From assembly GCA_035503715.1 (NCBI GenBank), contig DATJTE010000117.1:5507-69506 (forward strand): a DNA stretch of 64,000 nt. Reading direction: 5' to 3'. The position numbers were made by a program, and so were the translations under genes. The stretch comes from OAS926 sp035503715. Its GTDB lineage: Bacteria; Pseudomonadota; Alphaproteobacteria; Rhizobiales; Rhizobiaceae. The notes beneath the pieces were generated by a model that was not told the origin of the DNA, did no database searches, and saw only the letters and a list, made by a program, of their open reading frames with translations. Shown piece after piece: positions 49,656-59,017 of the stretch; position 1 is the stretch's first letter, and each line of letters opens with the position of its first letter.

Positions 49656-50413
49656 CGGTCCATTTCATCGGCGCTGGCCCGGGTGCCGCCGACCTCATCA
49701 CCGTCCGTGGACGCGATATCCTCGCGCGCTGCCCGGTCTGCCTCTATGCCGGCTCGATCGTGCCGAAGGAACTGCTCGACTGGTGCCCTGCGAACGCGCG
49801 CAAGATCGACACCGCGCCGATGTCGCTCGACGAGATCGAGGCGGAATATGTGAGGGCGCATGAGGCCGGCGAGGATGTCGCGCGGCTGCATTCCGGCGAC
49901 CTTTCGGTCTGGAGTGCCGTTGCCGAACAGATCAAACGGCTGGAGAAGCATGGCATCGCCTACACGCTGACGCCGGGCGTGCCGGCCTTTGCCGCCGCAG
50001 CCGCGGCTCTCGGGCGCGAGCTGACGATCCCGACGGTGGCGCAAAGCCTTGTTCTGACACGCGTTTCAGGTCGAGCTTCGCCTATGCCCGACCGCGAAAC
50101 ATTGCAGGCGTTCGGCGCGACAGGCGCAACGCTGGCGATCCATCTTGCGATCCACGCGCTGGACAAGATTGTTGCGGAACTCACGCCGCTTTACGGTGCA
50201 GATTGCCCAGTTTCTATCGTGGCCAACGCCTCATGGCCGAACGAACGTATCGTGCGTGGCACGCTCGCGACGATCGAAGACATTGTCGCGAGCGATCCGA
50301 TCGAGCGGACGGCGATCGTCTTTGTCGGGCGCTCGCTCTCCGCGGATGTGCTACGGGAAAGCGCGCTTTACGATGCCGGTTATCAGCGTCGTTTCAGAGG
50401 GCGAAACTCATGA
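49652..50413 (+). CDS. cobM: precorrin-4 C11-methyltransferase
   Basis: 253 aa SUMT-fold methylase. Blocks: TVHFIGAGPGAADLITVRGR, CPVCLYAGSIVPKELL, RLHSGDLSVWSAVAEQIKRL, YTLTPGVPAFAAAAAALGRE and TRVSGRASPMPDRE. ATG 49652 overlaps cobE. The 3' end runs 31 bases into cbiD, which comes from the opposite strand. Confidence 0.95.
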   Translation: MTVHFIGAGPGAADLITVRGRDILARCPVCLYAGSIVPKELLDWCPANARKIDTAPMSLDEIEAEYVRAHEAGEDVARLHSGDLSVWSAVAEQIKRLEKHGIAYTLTPGVPAFAAAAAALGRELTIPTVAQSLVLTRVSGRASPMPDRETLQAFGATGATLAIHLAIHALDKIVAELTPLYGADCPVSIVANASWPNERIVRGTLATIEDIVASDPIERTAIVFVGRSLSADVLRESALYDAGYQRRFRGRNS

Positions 50414-51498
50414 TCGCCCGGCATGAATCCCGACTGCCCGAGCAACGTGCCTTCGCGGTCGAAGACGAGAATCTCCAGCTCGACGTTCGGATTGCGCAGC
50501 ACACCGGCCGCGGTTTTCCACGCATCCTTCGCGACAGCGTCTCCGAGCGGCACGCCGGCCGCGCCGGCGATGTTGAACGCGTCCGCGACCATGTTCGCAT
50601 GGCGGATCTTTTCGGCAAGCTCAGCGCCACCGCCGGCGCGCTCGGCAACCGCGGCAAGCGCCTCGAGATCCGCCGCACCGCGCTTCGAGTGGAGATCGAG
50701 CATCCCTTGCGCGAGTTTCGTCATCTTCGCCACACCACCGGCGACGGTGACGCGCTTGACCGGATGCGCGCGGATATATTTGAGCATGCCGCCGACAAAA
50801 TCACCCATGTCGATCAGCGCGACCTCGGGCAGACCGTGATGCTTCTGCGCGGCCGCCTCGGAGGCGGAGCCGGTCGCTCCCGCGACATGGGTCAACCCGG
50901 CGCCGATTGCGACATCGATGCCGCGATGGATCGAATGGATCCACGCCGAGCAGGAGTACGGAATGACGATCCCGGTCGTGCCGAGGATCGAGATGCCACC
51001 CAGGATGCCAAGCCGGCCGTTCAGCGTTTTCTTGGCGATCTCCGCGCCGTCGGCGACAGACACCTCAACTTCGACGTCAGCGCCCTCGCCGGCAATTTCG
51101 GCGATTGCCTGCGCGATCATCCTGCGCGGCACCGGATTGATCGCCGGCTCGCCAGGCGGCATCGGCAAGCCGGGCCGCGTCACGGTGCCAACGCCCTCGC
51201 CTGCTTTGAACGTTACGCCCGAACCTGGCTGTCCGCGACGCACGGTGCTCACGATCAGTGCGCCATGTGTGACGTCAGGATCATCACCCGCGTCCTTGAC
51301 GATGCCTGCGCTGGCAAAGCCGTCGCCGAGGTTCCACTGGGCGAGTACGAAGGCAGGCCGCTGGCCGCCCGGCAGCGTTACCTCCACCGGGTCGGGAAAC
51401 TCGCCGGACAGCAGGGCACGACAGGCAGCCTTGGCGGCAGCCGCCGCGCACGTGCCGGTCGTCCAACCGCGTCGCAACTCCGACTTTTCATCGTCCAT
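50383..51498 (-). CDS. cbiD: cobalt-precorrin-5B (C1)-methyltransferase CbiD
   Basis: 371 aa from ATG 51498 (MDDEKSELRRGWTTGTCAAA). The RxGWTTGTCAAAAAKAA start, EGVGTVTRPGLPMPPGEPAI and KYIRAHPVKRVTVAGG are CbiD hallmarks. CbiD performs the C1 methylation and deacylation that CobF does in P. denitrificans, so it presumably replaces CobF here. It is a lone minus-strand gene, overlapping cobM at the 3' end and 53 bases from the divergent cobA. Confidence 0.94.
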   Translation of the reverse strand: MDDEKSELRRGWTTGTCAAAAAKAACRALLSGEFPDPVEVTLPGGQRPAFVLAQWNLGDGFASAGIVKDAGDDPDVTHGALIVSTVRRGQPGSGVTFKAGEGVGTVTRPGLPMPPGEPAINPVPRRMIAQAIAEIAGEGADVEVEVSVADGAEIAKKTLNGRLGILGGISILGTTGIVIPYSCSAWIHSIHRGIDVAIGAGLTHVAGATGSASEAAAQKHHGLPEVALIDMGDFVGGMLKYIRAHPVKRVTVAGGVAKMTKLAQGMLDLHSKRGAADLEALAAVAERAGGGAELAEKIRHANMVADAFNIAGAAGVPLGDAVAKDAWKTAAGVLRNPNVELEILVFDREGTLLGQSGFMPGDHEFRPLKRR

Positions 51499-51551
51499 GC
51501 GCCGACCTATAGGACGCCGGCTACGCCGGGTCACGGCGAAAAGGGTTTGTC

Positions 51552-52358
51552 ATGAGTCTCGCTGAGGCCATTTCCCGGCTCCAGCCGGAACTCAAGCGCT
51601 TCGAGCCGGGGCATGTCTGGCTTGCCGGCGCGGGGCCGGGTGATCGCGGCTCGATCACGCTCGACGTCATTTCCGCCCTCTCGCAGGCCGATGCCGTCGT
51701 CTATGATGCGCTGGTCGACCCGAGTGTGCTCTCGGCCGCGCGTGAGGATGCCGAACAGCATTTTGTCGGCAAACGTGGCGGCCAGGAATCTGCCCGTCAG
51801 GACGACATCACGGCGCTGCTGGTGCACCTAGCCCGCAAGAACAAGCGCGTCCTTCGGCTAAAGGGTGGCGATCCGTACATTTTCGGCCGCGGCGGCGAAG
51901 AGGCACTGGCGCTGGCGCAGGCCGGCATCCCGTTCCGTATCATGCCGGGCGTCACCTCGGCCTTTGGCGCGCTCGCCAATGCCGGCATTCCCGCGACAAT
52001 GCGCGGCCTGAACAAAGCGGTGATCCTGGCAACGGGTCACGCCGCGGGCACAGAGGAGGACCTCGACTGGGCTGCCTTGGCAAAAACCGGACAACCCATC
52101 GTCGTCTACATGGGGTTGAAAAATCTGGAGAAAATCGCCGCCGCGCTGCTCGCCGGCGGTCTCGCCGCCTCGACGCCGGTCGCCATCATCATGGCGGCGA
52201 CGACGCCGAACGAGCGCGTCCTCGTCTCCACGCTTTCGGCTGTCGCCGAAGAGGCGAAGGCTGCGGGCTTCATCTCCCCGGCCCTCATCGTGGTCGGCGA
52301 CATCGTCTCGATGCGAGCCGAGCTGCTCGGCGCTTTGCCGGCGTCGAAATCGGCATGA
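51552..52358 (+). CDS. cobA: uroporphyrinogen-III C-methyltransferase
   Basis: 268 aa SUMT, makes precorrin-2 and commits uroporphyrinogen III to corrins (or siroheme). Blocks: VWLAGAGPGDRGSITLDVIS, YDALVDPSVLSAA, LKGGDPYIFGRGGEEALALA, PGVTSAFGALANAGIPATMR and PIVVYMGLKNL. There is no fused siroheme (CysG) domain. It starts the third plus-strand unit, cobA-cobB-cobS. Confidence 0.95.
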   Translation: MSLAEAISRLQPELKRFEPGHVWLAGAGPGDRGSITLDVISALSQADAVVYDALVDPSVLSAAREDAEQHFVGKRGGQESARQDDITALLVHLARKNKRVLRLKGGDPYIFGRGGEEALALAQAGIPFRIMPGVTSAFGALANAGIPATMRGLNKAVILATGHAAGTEEDLDWAALAKTGQPIVVYMGLKNLEKIAAALLAGGLAASTPVAIIMAATTPNERVLVSTLSAVAEEAKAAGFISPALIVVGDIVSMRAELLGALPASKSA

Positions 52359-53668
52359 CGGCAAAAGGTTTCATCGTCGGCGCGGCGCGCTCGGGTTCCG
52401 GCAAGACGAGCGTCGCGATCGGTTTGATGCGCGCCTTTGCCAGGCGCGGCCTAGAGGTGCGTGGCGCGAAGTCAGGACCCGACTACATCGATCCCGGTTT
52501 CCACGCCGCTGCAACCGGACATCTCGGCGTCAATCTCGATAGCTGGGCGATGCCGCCGCGCCTGCTCAACGGCCTTGCCGGCAACGCCGCGGCGGACGCC
52601 GATCTCGTCGTCGTCGAGAGCGCCATGGGCCTGTTCGACGGCATTCCCGGCGAGGCCGGCCGCTCAGGCGCAGCAGCCGATCTCGCCAGGCTCTACGGCC
52701 TGCCGGTGCTGCTCGTGCTCGATGTTTCGGGCCAGTCGCAGACGGCGGCGGCAATCGCCAAGGGATTTGCGACCTTCGATCCGGGCGTGCGCATCGCCGG
52801 CGTGGTGCTCAATCGTGTCGGCAGCGAGCGTCACAGAAAACTGGCGTCCGAAGCCATCGAGGCGATCGGTTTGCCAGTCGTGGGTTCGATCCTGCGCGAT
52901 CCCAACATGACCTTGCCCGAACGCCACCTCGGGCTTGTCCAGGCCGAAGAACATGCCGCGCTCGAAGAGTTCATCGAGAACCTCGCCGGCGTGATGGAAA
53001 GATCGCTCGACCTTGAGGCGATCCTCTCGCTCGCCACGCCACTGGCGCCAGGCGATGGTGATCTGTCCGCGGCACTGCCGCCGCCCGGCCAACGCATCGC
53101 GATTGCGCGCGACGCGGCGTTTTCCTTCGTTTATCCGCACCTCGCCGATCACTGGCAGCGATCCGGGGCTGAACTGGTCCCTTTTTCGCCGCTTGCCGAC
53201 GAGGCGCCGCGCCTGGATTGCGATGTCTGCTGGCTGCCCGGCGGTTATCCCGAGCTGCATGGCGGCAGGCTCTCGGCTGCCCGCAAGTTTCACGCCGGCA
53301 TGCACAGGTTCGCCGAGACGCGCCCCGTGCATGGCGAGTGTGGCGGCCACATGGTCCTCGGCGAGACGATCGAAGATGCCGAAGGCGTCACACATCCCAT
53401 GCTTGGCCTGCTCGGCCACCGGACGAGCTTCGCCAAACGCAAGATGAATCTGGGCTATCGCCGCGCGAGATTGCGGGTCGATGGGCCGCTTGGTGTCGCA
53501 GGCGAAACGGTCCGCGGCCACGAATTCCACTACGCAGTGACGCTCGATACTGGCCGGGACGAGCCTGTCGCTGATATTTTCGACGGGCAGAATCAGCCGA
53601 TTGGCCCGTCGGGAGGGCGTCGCGGTCTGGTTTCAGGCACGTTCTTCCATGCCATCGCGCGGGGGTGA
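52355..53668 (+). CDS. cobB: hydrogenobyrinic (cobyrinic) acid a,c-diamide synthase
   Basis: 437 aa. ATP-dependent amidation of the a and c carboxylates. N-terminal P-loop VGAARSGSGKTSVAIGLMRA and AKSGPDYIDPGFHAAATG; C-terminal glutaminase with VHGECGGHMVLGETIED (Cys) and a late VRGHEFHYAVTLD (His). ATG 52355 overlaps the cobA stop by four bases. Confidence 0.95.
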   Translation: MTAKGFIVGAARSGSGKTSVAIGLMRAFARRGLEVRGAKSGPDYIDPGFHAAATGHLGVNLDSWAMPPRLLNGLAGNAAADADLVVVESAMGLFDGIPGEAGRSGAAADLARLYGLPVLLVLDVSGQSQTAAAIAKGFATFDPGVRIAGVVLNRVGSERHRKLASEAIEAIGLPVVGSILRDPNMTLPERHLGLVQAEEHAALEEFIENLAGVMERSLDLEAILSLATPLAPGDGDLSAALPPPGQRIAIARDAAFSFVYPHLADHWQRSGAELVPFSPLADEAPRLDCDVCWLPGGYPELHGGRLSAARKFHAGMHRFAETRPVHGECGGHMVLGETIEDAEGVTHPMLGLLGHRTSFAKRKMNLGYRRARLRVDGPLGVAGETVRGHEFHYAVTLDTGRDEPVADIFDGQNQPIGPSGGRRGLVSGTFFHAIARG

Positions 53669-53672
53669 GACG

Positions 53673-54443
53673 ATGGACGTGAACTCTCTTTTGAAGAAGA
53701 CCATCGACGGCTTTGCCGCCTGCATCGCTTTTTATACACGGCTGCCGATCTCGTTCCTGGCCAAGGAAGACACGAATTTCGCCGAAGCCCAGTGGGCGAC
53801 GCCGGTCGTCGGCCTCATCGTCGGGCTGATCGGCTGGGTCTTCTTCTGGCTACCTGCCGCTTTTGGCCTACCGCCGACAATCTCCGCGGCAATCGCGCTT
53901 TCTATCATCCTCGGCGTCACTGGCTGCCTGCATGAAGATGGCGTTGCCGACATGACCGACGCGTTCGGCGGTGGTAATACGCGCGAGCGCAAGCTGGAAA
54001 TCATGAAAGACAGCCGCAACGGCACGTTTGGTGTCGTTGCCCTGATCATGACGCTGCTCTTGCGTTGGGCGGCAATGGCCGCGCTGCTCACTCCGGAAAT
54101 CGCGCTCTTCGGCCTGCTTGCCGCCCATGCTGGTTCGCGCATGCTCTTCCCGATCTTCATGCATTTCGTTTCACCGGCAAAACCGACCGGGCTTGCGGCC
54201 GGCATCGGGACAATCAGTAGCGACACCGCGCTCTACGCTGCCATCATCGGCGGCTTTGTGCTGCTGGTGTGTCTTGGCGTCTGGGGTGCGCTTGCCGCCG
54301 CATTCGCGCTCGTCGTCTGGTTCGTCGCGATGAAGAGACTGTGCGAACGCCAGATCGGTGGGCACACCGGCGACGTGCTGGGGTCGGTCCAGCAAGGCGC
54401 TGAAATCATTCTTCTTCTGGTGGCTGTCGCCACCCTCGCCTGA
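53673..54443 (+). CDS. cobS: adenosylcobinamide-GDP ribazoletransferase (cobalamin synthase, CobV)
   Basis: 256 aa polytopic membrane enzyme joining adenosylcobinamide-GDP and alpha-ribazole. Signature GCLHEDGVADMTDAFGGGNT with the acidic metal-binding residues, then KDSRNGTFGVVALIM and GHTGDVLGSVQQGAEI near the end. ATG 53673 is four bases after cobB; the longer frame from 53601 reads through the end of cobB. Rhizobial literature calls it cobV. Confidence 0.94.
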   Translation: MDVNSLLKKTIDGFAACIAFYTRLPISFLAKEDTNFAEAQWATPVVGLIVGLIGWVFFWLPAAFGLPPTISAAIALSIILGVTGCLHEDGVADMTDAFGGGNTRERKLEIMKDSRNGTFGVVALIMTLLLRWAAMAALLTPEIALFGLLAAHAGSRMLFPIFMHFVSPAKPTGLAAGIGTISSDTALYAAIIGGFVLLVCLGVWGALAAAFALVVWFVAMKRLCERQIGGHTGDVLGSVQQGAEIILLLVAVATLA

Positions 54444-54462
54444 TCTTTCACCGGAGCTTTCG

Positions 54463-55476
54463 ATGACCGAGTTTGCGTCTCTCGATGATCTGCGCCGCGC
54501 CTGCAGCGACCTGCCTTCCCCCGACACCGCATCCGCCCAAGCTGCCACGGCGCGCCAGAACATGCTGACCAAACCACAAGGCAGTCTCGGACGCCTCGAG
54601 GACATCGCGATCTGGCTGGCGGGCTGGCAGAAGAAACCGATTCCGGTGCTGGATGCCGTTCGTGTCATTGTCTTTGCCGGCTCGCACGGGGCTACTGCGC
54701 GCGGCATTTCGGCATTCCCGGCCGAAGTGACGGGTCAGATGGTGGCGAATTTCGCAGCCGGCGGCGCGGCAATCAACCAGCTCGCGAAATCGGTCGGCGC
54801 CACCCTTTCCGTAGTGCCGCTGGAGATCGAGCGACCGACGCGCGATTTCACCAGCGGACCGGCAATGGATGATGGCGAATTCCTGGCGGCTGTCTCGACC
54901 GGCTACGATGCCGTGCAGGCTGACACAGATCTGCTCTGCCTCGGAGAAATGGGTATCGGCAACACCACCGCTGCGGCGGCGGTGGCTGCAGGGCTTTTCG
55001 GCGGTACGGGCGCGGAATGGGTAGGCCGTGGCACGGGCGTGGATGATGCTGGTCTGAACCGCAAAGCGGCCGTTGTAGACGAGGCCCTCGCACTCCATGC
55101 TAAGCGCCTTAGTGACCCTCTTGTTGTATTTGCGGCGCTCGGCGGACGTGAACTTGCCGCCATGTTCGGTGCCACGCTTGCCGCTCGCAAACACTCCATC
55201 CCTGTCCTGATCGATGGCTTCGTCTGCACCGCGGCCGTCGCTCCGCTGGCCAAGCTTTCGAAGGATGGCCTAGCGCACGCTTTGGCTGCCCATGCTTCGG
55301 CGGAGGCCGCGCACCGGCGATTGCTGGAAAAGCTGGCGCTCAAGCCCTTACTCGATCTCAACATGCGTCTTGGTGAGGCATCCGGCGCCTGCCTCGCGGT
55401 CAACATCCTGCGCTCCGCTCTGGCTTGCCATTCCGGCATGGCGACCTTCGCGGAAGCCGCTGTTTCGAACCATTGA
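54463..55476 (+). CDS. cobT: nicotinate-nucleotide--dimethylbenzimidazole phosphoribosyltransferase
   Basis: 337 aa, activates dimethylbenzimidazole as alpha-ribazole phosphate. Landmarks are RQNMLTKPQGSLGRLEDIAI, VFAGSHGATARGISAFPAEV, GEMGIGNTTAAAAVAAGLFG and IPVLIDGFVCTAAVAPL, with the catalytic Glu region at the C-terminal GEASGACLAVNIL. ATG 54463 is preceded by GGAG. P. denitrificans nomenclature calls it cobU. Last cobalamin gene of the window. Confidence 0.95.
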   Translation: MTEFASLDDLRRACSDLPSPDTASAQAATARQNMLTKPQGSLGRLEDIAIWLAGWQKKPIPVLDAVRVIVFAGSHGATARGISAFPAEVTGQMVANFAAGGAAINQLAKSVGATLSVVPLEIERPTRDFTSGPAMDDGEFLAAVSTGYDAVQADTDLLCLGEMGIGNTTAAAAVAAGLFGGTGAEWVGRGTGVDDAGLNRKAAVVDEALALHAKRLSDPLVVFAALGGRELAAMFGATLAARKHSIPVLIDGFVCTAAVAPLAKLSKDGLAHALAAHASAEAAHRRLLEKLALKPLLDLNMRLGEASGACLAVNILRSALACHSGMATFAEAAVSNH

Positions 55477-55538
55477 GGCCTGTGGACGCGGCACTCGGCG
55501 CGGTATCGCTCCGACCGCCCGTTCGGTAGCATCCACCC

Positions 55539-56360
55539 ATGCGCCCCTCGAAAGACATTTCTCGCCTCATCGAGATCATGGCCGCGTTGCGCACGCCGGT
55601 GACCGGCTGCCCATGGGACCTGGAACAGAACTTTTCGACCATCGCGCCCTACACGCTCGAAGAAGCCTACGAGGTTGCCGATGCGATCTCGCGCAACGAT
55701 CTGGCGGACCTGAAAGACGAACTCGGCGACCTGTTGCTCCAGGTCGTGTTCCATGCGCGCATGGCCGAGGAACAGGGCGCATTCGCTTTTGGCGACGTCG
55801 TCGAGGCGATCACCAAAAAGATGATCCGCCGGCACCCGCACGTCTTCGGTGATGCCGATGCGCGCGCGGCAGGCAGCGCCAAGGGCATGTGGGACAGGAT
55901 CAAAGCCGAGGAGAAGACTGAGAAGCGCCAGGAGCGGTTAGCGCGCGGCCTCGAGCCCGAAGATCACGGCAAAGGCTTTCTTGACGGCGTGCCGGTCAGC
56001 CATCCGGCCCTGACCAGAGCGCTGAAATTGCAGGAGAAAGCCGCTAAAGTGGGCTTCGACTGGAAGGAAGCAAAGCCGATCCTCGACAAGATCGAGGAGG
56101 AGATCGGTGAACTCCGAGCGGCAATGGAAAACGACGACCTGGCCGAGATGCAAGACGAATTCGGCGACGTATTGTTCGCGCTCGTGAATTTTGGCCGGCA
56201 TTTGAAGATCGACGCCGAGACTGCGCTGCGCGGCACCAATGAAAAGTTCAGGTCGCGCTTTCACCAGGTCGAGCAGGCGCTGGTTGAGCGTGGCGACAGT
56301 CTCGAAGGGGCGTCACTGGAGGAGATGGAAGAACTCTGGCAGGCCGCCAAGCGGAAGTGA
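55539..56360 (+). CDS. mazG: nucleoside triphosphate pyrophosphohydrolase MazG
   Basis: 273 aa, two MazG all-alpha repeats. First: CPWDLEQNFSTIAPYTLEEA followed by LKDELGDLLLQVVFHARMAE. Second: IEEEIGELRAAM with EMQDEFGDVLFALVNFGRHL. The ExxE...ExxD metal sites are present in both. It hydrolyses NTPs to NMPs and may lower (p)ppGpp. Its stop codon directly abuts the hflX stop from the other strand (TGATCA). Confidence 0.94.
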   Translation: MRPSKDISRLIEIMAALRTPVTGCPWDLEQNFSTIAPYTLEEAYEVADAISRNDLADLKDELGDLLLQVVFHARMAEEQGAFAFGDVVEAITKKMIRRHPHVFGDADARAAGSAKGMWDRIKAEEKTEKRQERLARGLEPEDHGKGFLDGVPVSHPALTRALKLQEKAAKVGFDWKEAKPILDKIEEEIGELRAAMENDDLAEMQDEFGDVLFALVNFGRHLKIDAETALRGTNEKFRSRFHQVEQALVERGDSLEGASLEEMEELWQAAKRK

Positions 56361-57749
56361 TCAGCCGCGCCGTGCGAGCCGATCCTCGATTTCGCGCCTC
56401 TTCGCAGCCGGCGCGCGAATTTTCAGCTCGACCTTGCCGTCATCGAAATCCTCGCGGCTGACGATCTCGCCATTCCGGTAGAGCCAATCGATGTGGTGGA
56501 GCTGATCAACACCCAGCACAACGTCGACGTCCTTCAGCTCGCCGCCGACGCGCTGCTCGATGAGAGCGGTCAGCGCGTCGAGTCCCTCGCCCGTGATCGC
56601 GGAAATCGCGATCGGCGGCCCTTTGCCGTCGCGCTCACTCTCGGCCAGAAGCCGCTCGCGGTTTCCCCCATCCAGCAGATCGATCTTGTTCCAGACCTCG
56701 ATCACGCGGTCAGCATCGGATGCATTCACCCCAAGCTCGCCGAGAATGCGCTCGACATCCTCGGCTTGAGCGGCAGTATCCGGATCGGAAATGTCGCGCA
56801 GATGGATGATCAGCTCAGCTTCGACGACCTCTTCCAGCGTGGCGCGGAACGCCGCGACGAGATGTGTCGGCAGGTCGGAGATGAAGCCGACCGTGTCGGA
56901 CAGGATGATGACGGTTCCATGCAGCAACCGCACGCGCCTCAGCGTCGGATCGAGGGTCGCGAACAGCATATCCTCGGCGAGCACGCCGGCGCTCGTCAAT
57001 CGGTTGAAGAGCGTCGACTTGCCGGCATTCGTGTAGCCGACGATCGCAACGATCGAAAACGGTACTTTCTTGCGTTTGGCGCGATGGAGATCGCGGGTGC
57101 GGCGCACCGTCTCAAGCTCCCGCTTCAGCTTCAGGATCTTGTCCTGCAGCATGCGCCGGTCGGCCTCGATCTGGGTTTCGCCGGGACCGCCCAGGAAGCC
57201 TGCACCGCCGCGCTGGCGCTCCAGGTGGGTCCAGCTGCGAACCAGCCGGCCTTTCTGGTAGTTGAGGTGCGCGAGGTCGACCTGCAACACGCCTTCCTTG
57301 GTGTGGGCGCGGCGACCGAAAATCTCCAGGATGATGCCGGTGCGGTCGAGCACCTTCGCCTTGAACTGGGTTTCAAGGTTGCGCTGCTGGACCGGCGTCA
57401 GCGGGTGGTCGACGAAGACCAGATCAGCGCCGGTTTCCTGAACGATTTCAGCAAGTTCATTGACCTTTCCGGTGCCGAGCAGCGTCGCCGGCTTGGGCTC
57501 GGCGACAGTGACGACCGCTGCGTGCACCGGTTCGAGGTCGATCGCTGACGCCAAGCCCACAGCCTCTTCGCGCCGCGCCTCCGGCGAGCGCGCGAGGCGG
57601 GTGCGGCCCCGCGGGCTGTCTTCATCCTGGCGAGCAGGGCGCGCCAAAACGGGCACCACCACCACGACCTTTCCGGTCGAGTGGCTGGCGTCCTCGTTCG
57701 AAGCCGATTTTCTGCGCCGGGTCTTTGTCCCGGCTTTTTCGTCGTTCAA
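56361..57749 (-). CDS. hflX: ribosome-associated GTPase HflX
   Basis: 462 aa. Middle GTPase domain: IVAIVGYTNAGKSTLFNRLT (G1), LFATLDPTLRR (G2 area), LSDTVGFISDLPTHLVAAFR (G3) and VWNKIDLLD (G4). The N-terminal HflX domain has LDRTGIILEIFGRRAHTKEG and GPGETQIEADRR. It rescues stalled or heat-damaged ribosomes. TTG 57749 directly follows the hfq stop; the first 45 residues are Lys/Arg/Ser-rich, so a later start is possible. Confidence 0.93.
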   Translation of the reverse strand: MNDEKAGTKTRRRKSASNEDASHSTGKVVVVVPVLARPARQDEDSPRGRTRLARSPEARREEAVGLASAIDLEPVHAAVVTVAEPKPATLLGTGKVNELAEIVQETGADLVFVDHPLTPVQQRNLETQFKAKVLDRTGIILEIFGRRAHTKEGVLQVDLAHLNYQKGRLVRSWTHLERQRGGAGFLGGPGETQIEADRRMLQDKILKLKRELETVRRTRDLHRAKRKKVPFSIVAIVGYTNAGKSTLFNRLTSAGVLAEDMLFATLDPTLRRVRLLHGTVIILSDTVGFISDLPTHLVAAFRATLEEVVEAELIIHLRDISDPDTAAQAEDVERILGELGVNASDADRVIEVWNKIDLLDGGNRERLLAESERDGKGPPIAISAITGEGLDALTALIEQRVGGELKDVDVVLGVDQLHHIDWLYRNGEIVSREDFDDGKVELKIRAPAAKRREIEDRLARRG

Positions 57750-57998
57750 CTAGGCTTCCCGGCCGTTTTCCTCACCATCGAACATCTGAACCGGTTGGCT
57801 CGGCATGATGGTGGAAATGGCGTGCTTGTAGACGAGCTGCGAATGCCCGTCGCGACGGAGCAGCACGCAGAAATTGTCGAAAGACGTGACTACTCCCGTC
57901 AGCTTGACGCCGTTAATAAGGAAGATTGTCAGTGGATTTTTGCTTTTCCGAACTGAATTTAGGAACAGGTCCTGAAGATTCTGCGATTTTTCCGCCAT
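57750..57998 (-). CDS. hfq: RNA chaperone Hfq
   Basis: 82 aa from ATG 57998. Sm fold: LQDLFLNSVRKSKNPLTIFL, INGVKLTGVVTSFDNFCVLL and the Sm2 motif YKHAISTIMPSQPV. It binds small RNAs and A-rich tails. Length and sequence are typical of Hyphomicrobiales, with a short polar C-terminus. The frame upstream to 58046 is Lys/Arg-rich and not Hfq-like. hflX follows without a gap. Confidence 0.97.
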   Translation of the reverse strand: MAEKSQNLQDLFLNSVRKSKNPLTIFLINGVKLTGVVTSFDNFCVLLRRDGHSQLVYKHAISTIMPSQPVQMFDGEENGREA

Positions 57999-58139
57999 TT
58001 TCTTTTTCTTTCGCCGCCCCAACCCTTGGCGGTTAGTAGCGCCCAATTAATCGGTTCATGTCAAGCGCATGCCAACGGCGCGTGTCAGGTTCGACAAGCA
58101 TTGCGCGTATTGTTTAATCCCCTACATCTCCAGCGGTTA

Positions 58140-59000
58140 TCAAACCGGCGTTTTTTCCGCAACGTCAAAAAATGACTCTCTGAGCAAAAGCGCAATACCA
58201 CCGGGATGTCCGTTGGCGACCGGCTGCCCGTCGATCTCCACCACAGGCATAACCACTGTCGTTGCCGCGGTTATGAAGGATTCGCGCGCGTTTTTGGCCT
58301 CTTCGACGCTAAAACTGCGCTCCTCGATGGTCAGGCCCTGCTTTTTTGCCAAATCAAAGATCGTCGTGCGGGTAACGCCTCGCAAAATCCCGAAATCGGC
58401 CGGCCGGGTGACCAGCTTTCCGTCCTTCGTGACGATCCAGGCATTGGTAGACGAGCCCTCCTTCACCGTGCCGTCCGAATCGATGAACCAGGCCTCGTAA
58501 GCGCCGGCTTCCCTCGCCTGTTGCTTTGCAAGGACGTTGGGCAGCAGACCCGTGCTCTTGATGTCAACGCGCTCCCAGCGGTTTTCCGGCATGGTGATCA
58601 CCTTCACACCGGTTTCCGCACGCTTGGCAGCCGCCGCTGGATCGGAGCGCTTCGCGGTGATGACGATCGCTGACTGAGCCGAGGCCGGAAAGGCGTGGTC
58701 ACGGGGCGCCACGCCACGGGTAACCTGAAGATAGACGAGACCGTCCCTGACGCCGTTTCGGCGCACGACCTCGCGCATGGCGATCTGCAGCGTGTTGCGA
58801 CTCATGGGCCATGCCATCCGGAGTTCCGACAGCGAGCGGTTCAGCCGGTCGAGATGGCGCGTCATGTCCATGATGTTGCCGCGCGACACCTCGCAGACCT
58901 CGTAGACGCCATCTGCGAACTGATATCCACGATCCTCGATGTGAACCGCGGCGTCGCGGTGAGGCACGTAGCGGCCGTTGACATAGGCGATGCGGGGCAT
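58140..59000 (-). CDS. dat: D-amino-acid aminotransferase (class IV PLP)
   Basis: 286 aa. PLP Lys148 in ERVDIKSTGLLPNVLAKQQA; IEDRGYQFADGVYEVCEV and the later EGSSTNAWIV and RGVTRTTIFDLA are class IV landmarks. It interconverts D-amino acids and 2-oxo acids, supplying D-Ala or D-Glu for peptidoglycan; a branched-chain activity cannot be excluded. It lies between trkA and hfq, the usual order in this group. Confidence 0.9.
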   Translation of the reverse strand: MPRIAYVNGRYVPHRDAAVHIEDRGYQFADGVYEVCEVSRGNIMDMTRHLDRLNRSLSELRMAWPMSRNTLQIAMREVVRRNGVRDGLVYLQVTRGVAPRDHAFPASAQSAIVITAKRSDPAAAAKRAETGVKVITMPENRWERVDIKSTGLLPNVLAKQQAREAGAYEAWFIDSDGTVKEGSSTNAWIVTKDGKLVTRPADFGILRGVTRTTIFDLAKKQGLTIEERSFSVEEAKNARESFITAATTVVMPVVEIDGQPVANGHPGGIALLLRESFFDVAEKTPV

Positions 59001-59017
59001 GCGGGCTCCTGGAGGAC

